From NCBI RefSeq assembly GCF_036324505.1, contig NC_086365.1, positions 8,196,155-8,260,154 of the forward strand: DNA of 64,000 nt, written 5' to 3'. A program made the position numbers and the translations under genes. Position 1 is the first letter of the stretch. Each line of letters begins with the position of its first letter. Below are positions 1-23,358 of the stretch, piece after piece. Source of the DNA: Eleginops maclovinus (Eukaryota; Chordata; Actinopteri; Perciformes; Eleginopidae). The notes beneath the pieces are model-generated. The model did not search any database. It saw only the letters and a list, made by a program, of their open reading frames with translations, and was not told where the DNA came from.

Positions 1-2759
<2,759 letters not shown>

Positions 2760-2805
2760 TGCCTGCCTGCCTGTCTGCCTGTCTTTCTGTCTGTCTGTTT
2801 GTCTG
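2760..2805. repeat. imperfect (TGCC/TGTC)n tetranucleotide tract
   Basis: Tandem TGCC units pass into TGTC units with some interruptions. A simple-sequence tract. Confidence 0.85.
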
Positions 2806-2899
2806 AGGGTAGGTTATTGCTCAGATGCTTGTAAGTTAACTGGCAGCCAATAAAAGACTACATTTTAGGGTTTAGTTGATTTATTTTTTCGCAGTCTTA

Positions 2900-3120
2900 A
2901 GATCAGTGAGAGTCCCAGTTTGTCCTTTTCCGCGCCTGCTTCACGGTGAGGAGGTCGGCTCAATTGGGATCTACCATTAAAATAACGTGCCTGTCACCGC
3001 GAGAGGACGCACTGTCACAATTTTAAGAGCGTAAATGTCCCGCAAACTGCCATTAGCCCAGAGCAACAGGCTCTGCTGCAGCTTTTCTTCTTCCCTCCAT
3101 GTTGCACAAACAAGCTTTTA
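2900..3120. promoter_or_regulatory. candidate promoter-proximal regulatory block
   Basis: A complex block with several CG dinucleotides (for example at about 2930-3050) stands out from the AT-rich surroundings, 1 kb before the start codon. A CCAAT motif lies just upstream at 2847-2851. There is no TATA box that I can assign. The call rests on composition and position only. Confidence 0.3.
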
Positions 3121-3480
3121 AAAAACGCAAACTGTTGTGAAAAAAGAATTTTATTTCAAATGTTTTTTTAGGAAGGGAGAATACTTAACCTTTCTTTTTT
3201 TAATTGTGTAGCCTTTTTTGTTTGTTTCCATGCATGATAAATGAGTAAAGTTTTACTGGGCCGATTTAAAATAATTATCTTATATATAAATTATATCTTT
3301 TTGGAGGAGGTCATTGGAAGAAATCTTCCTGCCTCTCTCCTGGCCTACGTTATATTCAATTAGGGCAGGCCCCTCCCCTTAACTGATGACACTGACAGAC
3401 CCTCCTTAAGTTGCGTCGCGCCACAGCTGTCTGCAAGCATTGAGCTGCCTGGCGCCATCCTGAAAGAATGCCTTCACTGT

Positions 3481-3605
3481 AAAAAAAAAAAAAAAAAAAA
3501 GAGCAGAGAGCGAGAGAGAGAGAGCAAGAGAGAGAAAGAGGGTTAGAGCAAGGGTGAGCGAGCAAACGCCACACAGACGAGAGGGAGGGAGAGAGAGAAG
3601 AGTTA
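3481..3605. repeat. A20 run followed by GA-rich tract
   Basis: An A20 homopolymer is followed by about 100 nt of imperfect GA/GAGG repeat. In vertebrate developmental genes GA-rich tracts often occur near the first exon, so it may be transcribed. Confidence 0.8.
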
Positions 3606-3819
3606 ATGGAGAGGGTACAACTGCGCACAAACAGATTTGATCACAGAGTTTAACTTGCTGGTGCCGGTCAGTGAAGCCATCCGCTGCGCAGACCTTCACT
3701 ACTTGTTGAGCCTAGCTGAAAACGCTTTTTTCTGAGAGAGAGAAGTTCAGGAACTCTGCGTGGAGCTGGATTCCATTTTGGACGTATTATTATGACAACA
3801 GCTTTGTTGCATTTGTAAT
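3507..3819 (+). other. gata3: possible gata3 non-coding first exon
   Basis: The stretch after the A20 and GA-rich tracts is complex and CG-containing, and sits just upstream of the probable acceptor at 3933. A possible donor, GTAGGGGTAGG, starts at 3820, which would give a short intron of about 114 nt. If so, the exon holds an eight-codon upstream ORF at 3792-3818. The splice donor is only moderate and the transcription start cannot be seen, so this is an inference. Confidence 0.3.
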
Positions 3820-3933
3820 GTAGGGGTAGGTTGTGTGTTTTTTCTTTTTAACCCTGGAACATTTATTTTAGCCGTACTGCATGTGAACTATTAAAAAATA
3901 AAGAAGACAATACATGATTCTCTCTGTCCCTAG

Positions 3934-4068
3934 GTGATCGGAAGCAAGCGCGGAACCTGTGGATTTAACTGAAAGAAACACGGATTTGGGACAGTTTACT
4001 TCTTATCTCGTGACTTGTACTGATTTGCTTCGGAGTGCATGAACTAAAGAAAAACAGCAACAAAAGCA
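3934..4068 (+). other. gata3: gata3 5' UTR part adjoining the start codon
   Basis: A pyrimidine-rich tract ending in CCCTAG at 3933 looks like an acceptor, so 3934 is the probable start of the exon carrying the ATG. GATA3 genes of other vertebrates have a non-coding first exon. The leader contains a two-codon upstream ORF (ATG AAC TAA, 4039-4047). Transcript data would be needed to fix the exon start. Confidence 0.5.
4039..4047 (+). promoter_or_regulatory. minimal upstream ORF (Met-Asn-stop)
   Basis: ATG AAC TAA lies in the leader and ends 21 nt before the gata3 ATG. Its own ATG has a C at -1 and an A at +4, a weak to moderate context. The main ATG context (purine at -3, G at +4) is better. 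Such short uORFs can lower translation by forcing reinitiation. Confidence 0.5.
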
Positions 4069-12542
<8,474 letters not shown>

Positions 12543-13573
12543 AGCTCCCTACTCTTCCCCGCCCCTGAAACCTTGGCCTCGCCACCACCACACCCCTCGG
12601 TACCTCTGCTGACCTGCTACCATATCCTTAAAGACAAATGAACTGCTCCTCGGTCTGACCTAAAACCCCCTGTCCCACCACCAGCTGCAGTGCGAGAACG
12701 ACAGGCTTCTGGCTCCTTATCCTCTTCCTCAGTTGTATTTTATTTTTATAAACTCAAAAGTGTACCTCTGCGATGTGAATGCTTTGCAGACTTGACTGTG
12801 GCGCACTGACCTCCAGGGGGAAGATTTTGCTTTCCTCAAACCAAGGGAACATTTTCTCCTCATCCGATGCCGCCTCCACCACATAGAGGCTGTCCTCCCA
12901 GCTGATCCACATGATAAGGAGCTCCATTTGTGTACAAAAAGCCATTTTTCCACCACGAACATCACAAAAACAGACTTTTACAACGACCTATCCAGAAGTT
13001 TCCATGCCCACCTCTCTTCACCTTGCACCTGTGTAACAGGAAACCCCCGCTCCCCTTGTTCTTCTTTCTGGAGATAGACGTTGAATATATTTGTACAAAT
13101 TGTATGAAATACAGTACATTTAATGAAGACTTTTTAATTAAGTAACAAAAAAAAGAAAAATGCCAATGGGCAGCTAATGACGACCAGAAGGGTACGAGTC
13201 GCAGCAGTAGGAGAGACTTGCCACCGGAGGAGTGAGGAGAGGACGCCTCTGAGTCCCTTAGGAGAGAAAAAAGGGAGGAGGTGAGAGACGAGAGGAGAGA
13301 CTTGAGAAAGGGCAGGCCTCGTTTTTTGCCTGCGTGAATTGTGTTGCATTAAGTTTGCGGAGAGTCAGCAGCTCTGGCTCTCTCCTTTTTTTTTTGGATG
13401 TGCTATAGGTCTCGGGCAATTGGTTTGTGTTGACACGCCCACGTACACACACATACACACACACACATTTGATGACCTGAAAGACATTCTTCCTGCCCAC
13501 AGATTATATGCATTGTGAAAAAAGTTCCTGTATTTGTTATTTGTATGTATAAATCAGAGTACCAAAAATACGA

Positions 13574-13579
13574 AATAAA
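13574..13579 (+). promoter_or_regulatory. proximal polyadenylation signal AATAAA
   Basis: This canonical hexamer lies about 1.03 kb after the gata3 stop codon, in AT-rich sequence. It would give the shorter of two possible 3' ends. Confidence 0.5.
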
Positions 13580-13702
13580 CAAAGATGTAGAATTATTTCT
13601 TTATGTTATGCAGACTGAATGGTTGTACAAATTTAATAATAATCACTAGTGTAAAATATGACTGCCTTTTTTGTTTCGTAATTTTTTTTCCTCTTTGAAA
13701 AT

Positions 13703-13708
13703 AATAAA
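13703..13708 (+). promoter_or_regulatory. distal polyadenylation signal AATAAA
   Basis: This second canonical hexamer is followed within 30 nt by TTTAATCTCTGTTG, a T/G-rich stretch of the kind found downstream of cleavage sites. It is the likely main 3' end of gata3. Confidence 0.55.
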
Positions 13709-13730
13709 CTAGTTTAATCTCTGTTGACAT

Positions 13731-15458
13731 GTTAGCACTGTGGTCGAGAGCCGTGTTTTCTGTATGATCTTTGACACATCACCCCACCTACTCACCGCAA
13801 CCACAACCTGCAACACCCTGCCAATCTTTTTTTACCCAGCATTCACAGGAACGACTCCTACGGTCAGTTGAGCACAAACAGGAAGAGCAGAAATAAACAG
13901 TGGCAATGGAGGAACAAATCAAATGGCAGGATCACAGAGGCCAGGCCACACAGGCACCGTGTTCTGAAGGGGCTTTTGTCTCATCCTACTGATACATAAA
14001 TACACTTCCATCGACATGCAGCAATGTACACACACATCAAACAAATACAACTCATCTAGCGAGGATTCAACAGGAAACATAATTTCATTTTCCACTGATT
14101 GTTTATCAGGTTTCTTCTACAATTTATATCAAAGAGACGCTGATAAATATTACTTTGAGGTACTTTCTAGACCATAAAAATGGACACATTCTTCATTCAG
14201 TCTCTTCATAAATGTTTTGACCTTTGTTGCTATAACCATCACCCTCACATTGCTGAGAAATGAGCTGAAAATAAGAGGAACTCTTTAGGCTTTGACCGCT
14301 GAAATAACCACACAGTGTTTCGATGTTCATCAGTATTTGAATACTATGACAACTCTTTGTGAGACTACTCCAAAGTTCATCCCCTCTGCTCAAGATTCAA
14401 TAATTTCCATGGATAAAACAATACTAGGTTGGAAGACCACAAACAAAATCTCACCACATCTCGAAATGCTCTACAGTTTACATGTGATATTAAGGACAAA
14501 GGGGGAAAAGAAAACTATCTTAGTTAGTGTTTTACGGATGATGCACTGCTATTATTGTGAGAGTGAGTCATATAGAGCTGAAAAACCATAGTAGGTAGCG
14601 CAGATGCAAATACTGTACTAAGACAAACAGTAATACAATGGGTACAGTAGTGCACTACACTAACATTAGTAATATTATTCCTTTAACAACAAATGGGGAT
14701 GCAATGACAAAATTAATAAAATAAAAAAATCCAACACACTGTAATAACACTGAAAAGTTAATATAACTATTTCCATCTTAGGCTGGCCTGCCATGAATCT
14801 CGAAGACAACAACACCGCGTCTGCTATGTTACAGATTGAAAGAAATGTATTTGACATAAGTAGCAACAAATCAAAATTGAGCACTAGTGGTAGAGCAAAG
14901 ATGAGACATATTTACTTTTTAGCAGTTATTTAACTTTGAAAGTCCACTAACAACCTCAACAAAGACATTTAGCCTCTGATTCACAATATCCAGGTACATT
15001 TCCCTGATGGGCTGCAGGAGTAAATAACAAGGTACTTATCAAGACATCCGATACGAAAATATCAGATGATGTCTTTATTTCTTCTCTTCTCTTCTCTTAT
15101 TATATTACGGCTATCTTCTGCACATCATCGGCCTCGCTAAGTCGATCCCCTCTTATGCAACACACATTGTTTGTTCTGGTAGCCGGTGTTGAAAAGTCGC
15201 CCTGTAAACTCACACAACTCCCCCTACCCCAAAAATCATGTGGACTGTTGGGAACCACATTTCCAATATCGGAATATATTTGCACACGTGGAATGCCAAA
15301 TCCAGCGGCTGCAGCCCTCTCATGCCTCCCTGCAGAAAAGGCCATACAGAAGTCAGGTATTTGGCGTCATTTGTTTCTGAGCAGCCATGACCAATCGGGA
15401 GATTTGCTCCTGTGTTTTAATAGCGAGGTCAAGGGGCCATGTGGAATGAGAATGGGAA

Positions 15459-15516
<58 letters not shown>

Positions 15517-16404
15517 AGAGGGATTGAGGAGTGCTTTGCCCCGCGGGGGGACCCCATGGCCCCTGAATGACCTTTTTCCATTGGCTTTTTGGCTGTGGAC
15601 GTCTGCCAAGGGTGACTGGATGTGCAGCGGCCGGCTCAGGTAAGGATAAAAACGGACTGAGAACCTCTCTGTGATCACCTCTTTCCTCCATCATCATGGT
15701 CACCGTCGTCACAAACCACTTATTTCTGTCTCCCTCTCCGTCTGTCTGTCTCTCTTCCTGCGTCTGCCTCTCGTCTTTCAGGTGAGGATGATGACAGATT
15801 GGTGGCTGTAATCGGCTCGAAGGAATAGTCCATCTTCATCCAGGCAGCGCCACTGTCACTGCAGGAAAGGTCAGGTCAGATTTGGAGTCAGCATGTTAGA
15901 GGAATTTTGCTACTTTCAATACTAAACACTTAAATAATCTGAAAATATTTGGATATTCACAGTGCTAAAGCAATCAACATTGCATAAAGTAGACATTTGT
16001 TTGTACAGGATAGGCCTTTTTCACATTTTATCAAAAGATTTTCTAATGTTTCCACATACAGACACAGAGACTAGTTTAGGTAATATTGGTTTGAAGGATG
16101 GGGCAATATGTGTCAGTGTGGTCACGTGTGGGGAGTCAGCAGTGTGTTGTGGGTGAATGGTTCTCTCCTGTCCCACAATTAAACCCAGAATGCGTGTAGT
16201 TGTGTTTATGACAGTCAATGTCTGTTACAGTTTAGAGTTTGTGTGCTTGAGGGCTTGCGGCCAAAGTGTCAATCTACATTTAAGGTTGTGTTTAATGAGA
16301 ATACATTTAAATAACTTGCTATCCACATTTTTCTTAGTGTTCTTTTCTGACAGCTTGAGTTTACAAGTTGTAATGTGCACTAATACCGTTTAGCAAATGG
16401 TAGC
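13731..16404. other. gene-free stretch downstream of gata3
   Basis: AT-rich single-copy-looking DNA with one GT array (15461-15514). No exon or RNA gene is supported. The 162-codon frame at 15155-15643 runs through the GT array and has no recognisable domain. Confidence 0.6.
15461..15514. repeat. (GT)n microsatellite, 54 bp
   Basis: A perfect GT array. Confidence 0.98.
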
Positions 16405-16550
16405 TTCCAGGCTAGTTGTTTCCCCCTGTTTACAGTCTTTATGCTAAGCTACGCTAACCTGCTTCTGACTAAAGCTGCACAGACACCAGAGGGGCTTCGA
16501 TTTTCTCATCTATCTCTAAAAGTACAAAAGTGAAAAAGACTATTTCCAAT
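16405..16550. repeat. interspersed repeat typical of percomorph fish
   Basis: The segment with GTTTCCCCCTGTTTACAGTC, TTTATGCTAAGCTACGCTAA and GATTTTCTCATCTATCTCT closely resembles a short repeat I recall as very common in percomorph genomes and often seen in their 3' UTRs. I cannot name its class with certainty (SINE-like or MITE-like). This is recognition from memory and needs a repeat-library search. Confidence 0.5.
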
Positions 16551-17218
16551 GCATTAGCTAGTAAAGAAAGAAGCGTAAAACACAGCAATCTCACTTTATA
16601 TATTTTACTGTAGCAGCTTCTTTACATCCAATGTATATTTTTGTGGTACATTTGACTTGAAAAACTAGTGTGAACTGCGTTTAAAATGCTGTACATTGAC
16701 ATTGGCGTCCAACAGAAAACCTTCAAGTCTCTGCAGAGACACTTTGTAGTAATATAAGGTATGATCTAAGGGTGTATTAAAAGTATTTTATGCTCCACAG
16801 CGAGCTAAAAGGGACATTATGAAGTCTGCGGTATCTTCAATTTTCCTCAATGTCACTCACCTATACAAGATATAATTTACTGTTTACATAGCATCCAAAA
16901 ATATGTTAAAGGATTACTGTAGCCCTTTTTGAAAGTAAATGGCTGTTGTTAGTCTTATCCTTTCCTTTCGTTTCGAAAGACCTGAAGCCTGAAACATGAG
17001 GGATGAGCTGCTGCGGCATTGTGGGAGTTCTCTCACTTGTTCGAGACCCCCTCAACACTTTGAAAAGAGCAGCCTCGCGCTGCATTGTCTCCTTAACAAT
17101 CGTAAATTTGAACCATAATCTCCCGTCACAACATAGCAGATAAAAGATAATTATCTCTGTTACTGAGGTGCCCTGGGGCTTCTTGGACGGCCTAGCAGAC
17201 AACGTGCCTAAACCCACC

Positions 17219-17220
<2 letters not shown>

Positions 17221-17268
<48 letters not shown>
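17221..17268. repeat. (CA)24 microsatellite
   Basis: A perfect CA array preceded by a short C-rich stretch. Confidence 0.98.
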
Positions 17269-17269
<1 letters not shown>

Positions 17270-19859
17270 CTCTGATGAGAGATTTGTCAAAAGATGAGTT
17301 TAAATGCTTGAAATATTTATGGGAATGTTTGCACATGCTCTAAACACATCCAAAACCTCTCTTGTACAGCTCTGAATAAACTGACTCCTGTCTGATTTTT
17401 GCAACAATGTCGTGAAAAACAAAACATTATTCCCCTGTCATAGATTCAGAAATTGCTTTGGCATTTACGAGGAGTAATGGAGGTGGCAGAAAGTTCACAG
17501 GTTCAGTGAGGGAGGCTCAAACGTCAGTCTTTGACAGAAAGTGTCAGAGGGAATGAATGACGACCTGAGAGGCCAGGAAGAGTGTTATGTGACTTGTTTC
17601 GGGGAAGAGTTAGGGCAAGGCATGAAGGATTTGGGTTGAACAGAAGTGAAGAGGGTAATATTTTAGGGGGAATGGCTTGCATGAGTGAAATATGATGTTC
17701 CCAGTCTGGGCAAAAAGTGCCAAATTATCAAAAATTTCCCAAAAAAAAATGTTCTTGAAGTTTATCTACATGTAGGTTAAATAAATATTACTTGTGTCAA
17801 ACTCTACTTTAAGTAGACAAGATAAGATTATCCAAACACGCATAAAGCTTATGTTCAGTTAAGGAACTCTACTGCATTATTTCTCCTATGAAATAACAGC
17901 AAAGATAGTTAAAGCATAACAATTCAAAACTAATAGAGAACCTAAAAACGTTTACACTTTATCAAATACAACTTTAAAATCTGCACAATACCTCAGTTTA
18001 AATAGGGCCCTTGGCTTCATGACATTTCCTTAAAAGTGTAAAACACTTCCTTTTTCCTAGTTACAGTTTAACATTTCTAAAAATACATATTTTCCCTTTC
18101 ATTGACCTTTCTGACGATGAGCTTATGAGCTTAGCACAATAAGGAAGTTAGCATTGATTCCTTAAAAAAAAAAAAGATTGGGATTCGGAATCGATTTTGG
18201 ATTATTGCAGAAAATAAACTTTGTTGACAAATATTTATTATGCTTGTACGTTTTTGTTCAGCTATATCATTTTCTTAAACTTAAACACAATTGGAAATGG
18301 AACAAAGATAACATTAGGCTATTTATTATGTTTAGTTTTCAGGACTCATCCCTGTTGATGAGTTTTCTATCAGACCTACCTGCAACACCTGCAGAGTATT
18401 TCCATGTATTCTGCTGCACCACATGGCTCTCAGGACATGTTTTACAGCCTTGTCCCCTGGTTTGCCCTAACGGACAGTGGTCTCTCCCAGGCCCTGGGCT
18501 AAACTGAACCTCACCTGTCAAAACCTTCAGGGTAGCAGCACATTTGCATGGGCCTGCATGCATAAACTGTCATGGGTGTTTACCAAAGAACATCAACCTA
18601 ATCACCTGAGCAACCGACGGAGAGCTGACTGGCACATTTTAGCCGCATCACAGAAAAGTAGAGCAGACAGGTGTTTGTATTTTGTTCTCTTGGCTGCAGA
18701 GCCAGGGGACATGCATTAGCTAAGCTGTGTTTGATGACATGATCTTGGCATCATCTGCAAAGGTGTGTTTGAAGAGTGTGTGCTGAATACCACCCCTTTA
18801 ATATCTGGGCCAAGTCATGAGTTAATCACCTTTTAATAAACTGACTAAGAAGTTGATATCTTAGGACAGATGTCGCAGCTTTATTTCTTAGCACACTTTT
18901 TTTGGGGTGAGTTTAGCATTAATCTATTCTAGTTTCAGAGTTTTTTTCTTATTTCACCTGCGATTAAGCACACAAAAATAGGCTATTTTGTCACTATCAA
19001 GACAAGGTTTAGAGCACCAGCTTGCCCAAAAAAACAACTGCCATGTAGAGATCCTTGGCATGAAAAGTTGTATTCAAACATGCAGCATTTCACATCTCAC
19101 TGCACACCAGATCTCTTAAAGTTATTCCTTATATATGCGTCAGATACAATGGTGTTATTTCTATTAAGATTCCTAAGGTTTGATCAACTTTTAACTCATC
19201 ACATGCTCCAGAGGTAACCAAATGATGAATTGTGTCTGATATGTCAAACCAAGTTAAGAATTTGATAGAGAACTAGTATTTTTGGGTGGGAAAACTCTTA
19301 TCTCAAGCACAATATAAGAATATCTTGCATAGATTAGGTATGCAGTACGATTTTAGCCTTGCATTCTAAAAGCACCTCGCCAGAAACGTAGTTGGATCTC
19401 CAAAACAATCAGGCGTTACTTGTATAAACTGACACATGTTGGAAATGTAAATGGTTACTTTTCTCTTGCTGAAGGCATATTCAAACTGGATGATGTCACC
19501 TATAAGCCGCATTTAGTCAGATGCCAAAACATATTGCACTGTGGCTTCAAATACTACAGTTGAACTTCGCAACTCAAAAAAGCAAGCACAGAGAACACAG
19601 ATTTATACTTATCAATCACACTGTTTTTCACTTGAGAATTTGGTCTAATGCCGTCAAAAGGCAGTGGTTTCATTGAAATGAGTAATCAATAGGTGTGGCC
19701 AAATATGATTCTTTACACCACCAGCACTTTATGGAATAATTCCTAATGTTGTGCAGGAGTGAATAAACTCTTCATACTGCTGATACTTAAAGATGTTTAC
19801 TATTGGCACAGGTGACTGCTTATTGGCAGATTTCACCCTAAAGAAACCTTTGTAAATCC

Positions 19860-20290
19860 CACTCTAGCTGCAACCAGTGTGTGCGTGTGTGGTCATGCAT
19901 GCGTCCACTGCCAACAGTTAGAGTAGCTACCCAACTAACAAAGGGACTGCTGTGTCGGTCGGCTGTCCAGAGCCCCGGAGCTGTTTACACATGCCATTGT
20001 CTCCCTTAGGCCTATCAGACAAGCACTACTAGGTAAATAAGCCTGCTGCAGCCAATCGCTGGCAAGCACACCGGGACCTGGGCTGGTTATCTGCAGCACC
20101 CCAGGAAGTGAGAGAAATGATCAGGGAAGTGACAAACACACATTAGTGCAACCTTCTACCTCCTCCCCTTGGACTATCTACCTCATATCTCATTAGAGAC
20201 TTAATTCATGGGGCTGGCTGTGTTCTCATTGGAGAGTCCATATCTCTCTGCTCGCTCATCGTCTGTGGCCGATGGATTTAATAGAGAGCC
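19860..20290. promoter_or_regulatory. candidate conserved non-coding block
   Basis: A repeat-free stretch of higher complexity than its flanks, about 7.3 kb beyond the gata3 stop codon. It includes TTATCTGCAGC and an ATTAGAGACTTAATTCATGG stretch with TAAT-type cores. Conservation cannot be tested here; the call is by appearance. Confidence 0.25.
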
Positions 20291-22352
20291 TTAAGCATCG
20301 CTGATAATAAGTTAACTGTTTGGAAGAGAGTAAACATCTGCACGTGTCCAGATTTAGCAGAAGGGCTGACCACCACTAAGGATTTTTTTGTCAATAAACT
20401 GTTTTTATTTTCAGTACAATGCATTTCCTGTGTTGTTAGGCACTTCCAACATGAGGGTTTTCCAAGTTGGCTGATCAACATCATTGCTTTGACAAAAGGT
20501 TGTCCTGCAGCTTAACCAAATTGATGATTTGTATATCAGCAACAAATCTGATTAAAATATTTTTCTCTCACTGTCGACACACTAAAACTTAAAAGCATCA
20601 CAACTTAAAAAAATATCAGGTTATTACCTAACTTTGCTGCTTGTGACAACCTTTTAACTACAAAATGAGCATTTCATATTTATATCTGATAAAATGAGGG
20701 ATCAAAAGCGTGTTTTGCCAGCTTTCTGTTCAGTTAGTGCTTGCTTGAGGTATGTTCATTAGATGATGTCAGACTCAGAGGCAACGCCAAAGCAGCGAAA
20801 AAGACACAATGTGCCTGTTTAAAAGATGAACAACTCGCAGCTGCAGATCAGACCACTGATGCAATATGATCCTATTGCACAATCAGCCAAGACATTGTGA
20901 TGATCAAACATGATTTTTCATAGTGCTTACTGTTTTACATGTATTCTTCCTCACCAAAACTGTGCCCCTTCCACTGTCTCTGAGCCTTGATCCCGGTTCT
21001 CTCAGCCCAGTTCTGCTCCCACAGCCACCCCACCTCTCTCTGGGAGCCCTGGGAGTGTTTGTACTGGAGGCAGCCAGCGGAGACGGCTGGTGTTTTCATA
21101 GCGAAATCTCTTTCCTGAGGTAATGTTGGCCTGGATTGACCGCTGCGGCATGTACAGACCAGCAGCGACTCTGGCAAGAGGTCGTGGATGGTCTGTGATC
21201 ACATCACCATGGAGCCCTACAGTTGAATGTTTAGCAGCCGAAATGAGTGGTGTGACACGATTTCACAAGCACTGCAGTTAACATGCATTGGATGTCTGGG
21301 AGACTAACTGCCTCCTGTATTAACCATATCATGTGAATGAAAATGACATGCATTAAAAAGTCATTACAAAAGGTGGGTCTCCTGCTCATTACCTATGTTT
21401 CTCCTGACAAAATATAGGACCCATCTGACAAAATAATTTATATATGAATAGTTCTACAGATTGCTTGCCCTCCCTTTTTTTTTTGCCTGGAGCAGCCTCT
21501 AATATTTCAGTCAGTACCTGTCAGTCCTACCTTTGGCTCTGGCAGGCCGAACAAGTCATGTTAGCACGTGAGATTAAAGTTTAAAAAAAATATTACTTCA
21601 CTCAAGAGTAAATTCTAGGAAGAACATATTTTTGCACACTTGGGTCCAAAGCACATACAATTTGCTTTCAGCCTCACAAGTTCAACACAATTGTAGCTCT
21701 AAAGATACAAATATAAATGACTCCAACATCCAGAGACATGATCATAGATAAATAAAAAAACACTGAGGTGAAGAGCTTCAAACTAAAATCAGATGGAAAG
21801 AAATATCGCATCAAAATCATTATCATTAATACGCGCCATCCAGAGCATCATGCTAAACAACACACAATGTACGTTTCCTCACAACTCAACTCCATGATCA
21901 ATAAAGTTTTGAAGGGAAACTTATTTCATCCCAGATTACGGTCAAACACTGGACTTTCACACATGGGGAACACTGTCCATTGACTGTTCTGAAAAAGGTC
22001 TATAACTTATATGACAAAACGTACCTATTATAAGTCAATAATCACATTCCTAAACCTAACCAAATAGTTTAGTTGTGCAAATTTTATCCGGGAGAAAATA
22101 TGCTTCCCCAAAAACGTAATCAAGAAGGCATTTTAATTGTATTGGAAAGTTATTTTCCAGGAGACAGGGTCACATTTAAACCCATAGAGTGGATGTATCC
22201 AATTAAGTTCCCAATGGCTTTGACAAGGCTTTACTCAAGAATAGCAGTCATTTGGAAAACAGAAACTGATAGAAAACAAGAATGAGCGGCTGAAATGTGA
22301 AGTTCCTGAGTTCTTTAAAAGGTTCCTTTTTCGTCTAAAATCGCCGTTGGAA

Positions 22353-22365
22353 ACATTTACATTTC
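22353..22365 (+). repeat. 13-nt direct match to 27616-27628
   Basis: ACATTTACATTTC occurs here, 50 nt before the inferred LTR start, and again at 27616-27628 overlapping the end of the element. It is AT-rich, so chance is possible; see findings. Confidence 0.6.
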
Positions 22366-22415
22366 AAGACTATATTTCAGACGTACTGGTTTATTTCCCG
22401 ACCAAGTCAATGCTT

Positions 22416-23225
22416 TGTAGGACGCTGTGACATTAATGTATGCTTCCTTTATTGATGTAGTCGGGCTGGATGTGCCGCCAACTTATGAACAGCTCAAGCT
22501 GCAGCATGCTTTATGTAACCCACATGAGTATGAAACCCATTTACGTAATATAAGAGTTACTATGCCCCACCACAAGGGGCGCACCAGCCCTGTATTCATG
22601 GTCACGACCACGCAGCGCGTGCTCGTCCTGAGACCCAACCGAGACGTTGACTGTGATTGCCGTTCGTTGAGTGAGCTGACGAATTTGGGAGAGAGCCTCG
22701 TGAGTTGTTGAGAGAGAGAGAGGAGCTGCTTCAACCGTGTAAGCCCTCTGTTAGACTCCGACTGGTTTTTTTTTGGACTTCACATTAGGAACGGATTCAG
22801 ATTTCCGAACCTTTGGTTCGGTGGCGAGCAAGGACCCTGATTAAGAGGAGCGGAGCGCGGTGTGGCCAGCCGCGGATCCACTCAGAGGACCTCGAACCAT
22901 CATCTCGTTCACTCACTGGCACAGATAAGATATACAAGAACCTACCCGTGTAGTACATAGACAGAATATTGCATACACCCTGAGGGACTTGAACTCTGAC
23001 TTCTAGTGAAGAAGAAGGGACACTTTAATTTGGTTTTTTTTACAAGAGAGCTCTATGTTTTTCTATCATTTATTTTCCATACACTGTCAAGAAAATTGCG
23101 TGTTGCAAAAAATTGTTATACTCTAACCTCATGTTCTCGCACTTGACTAACTACTCCAAACTATCCGAACCTAGCAAGAGTGTAAGTGTCATAAGGTTGT
23201 TGCTGATCAGACTACGGGCGCTACA
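22416..23225 (+). repeat. 5' LTR of the gypsy-type element
   Basis: The 3' border is fixed by the second copy of its last 81 nt (27538-27618). The 5' border is inferred from TGTAG at 22416, which is complementary to the terminal CTACA, giving an 810-bp LTR. The start is uncertain because the 3' copy lacks that part. The leader begins right after, and TTGGCGAGCCAGCC at 23232 is the probable primer-binding region. Confidence 0.65.
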
Positions 23226-23231
23226 TAAAAC

Positions 23232-23250
23232 TTGGCGAGCCAGCCAGGAG
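23232..23250 (+). other. probable primer-binding site
   Basis: TTGGCGAGCCAGCCAGGAG starts 7 nt after the LTR end. A TGG at this place is usual, because it pairs with the CCA end of the priming tRNA. I cannot assign the tRNA. Confidence 0.45.
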
Positions 23251-23358
23251 TTGGTTTAAGTCCTCTGAACGTGAGGTTGAGCAGTGTGACATTTATTGCA
23301 TTTGTCTGTGAACATTGATACCAATTGATTTTCATAAGACTGTGATACAAGTACAAAC

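Larger units (their letters stand above)
12543..13730 (+). other. gata3: gata3 3' UTR
   Basis: After the TAG there is about 1.2 kb without another credible coding frame, ending near two AATAAA hexamers (13574-13579 and 13703-13708). The stretch becomes AT-rich toward its end and contains a short CA run at about 13446-13468 and T-rich tracts. The long UTR fits GATA3 transcripts of other vertebrates. The exact cleavage site is not visible. Confidence 0.65.
16551..22352. other. gene-free stretch between gata3 and the LTR element
   Basis: AT-rich DNA with one CA array. The only standout is a complex block at about 19860-20280. The short open frames here have no start context, domain or codon bias that would support a gene. 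Confidence 0.55.

Noticed and set aside
15155..15643. 162-codon open frame on the plus strand
   Set aside because: It runs through a GT microsatellite and shows no domain; a chance frame.
22427..22711. 94-codon open frame inside the 5' LTR
   Set aside because: It lies in the LTR, has no domain and is not repeated as a coding unit; most likely chance.
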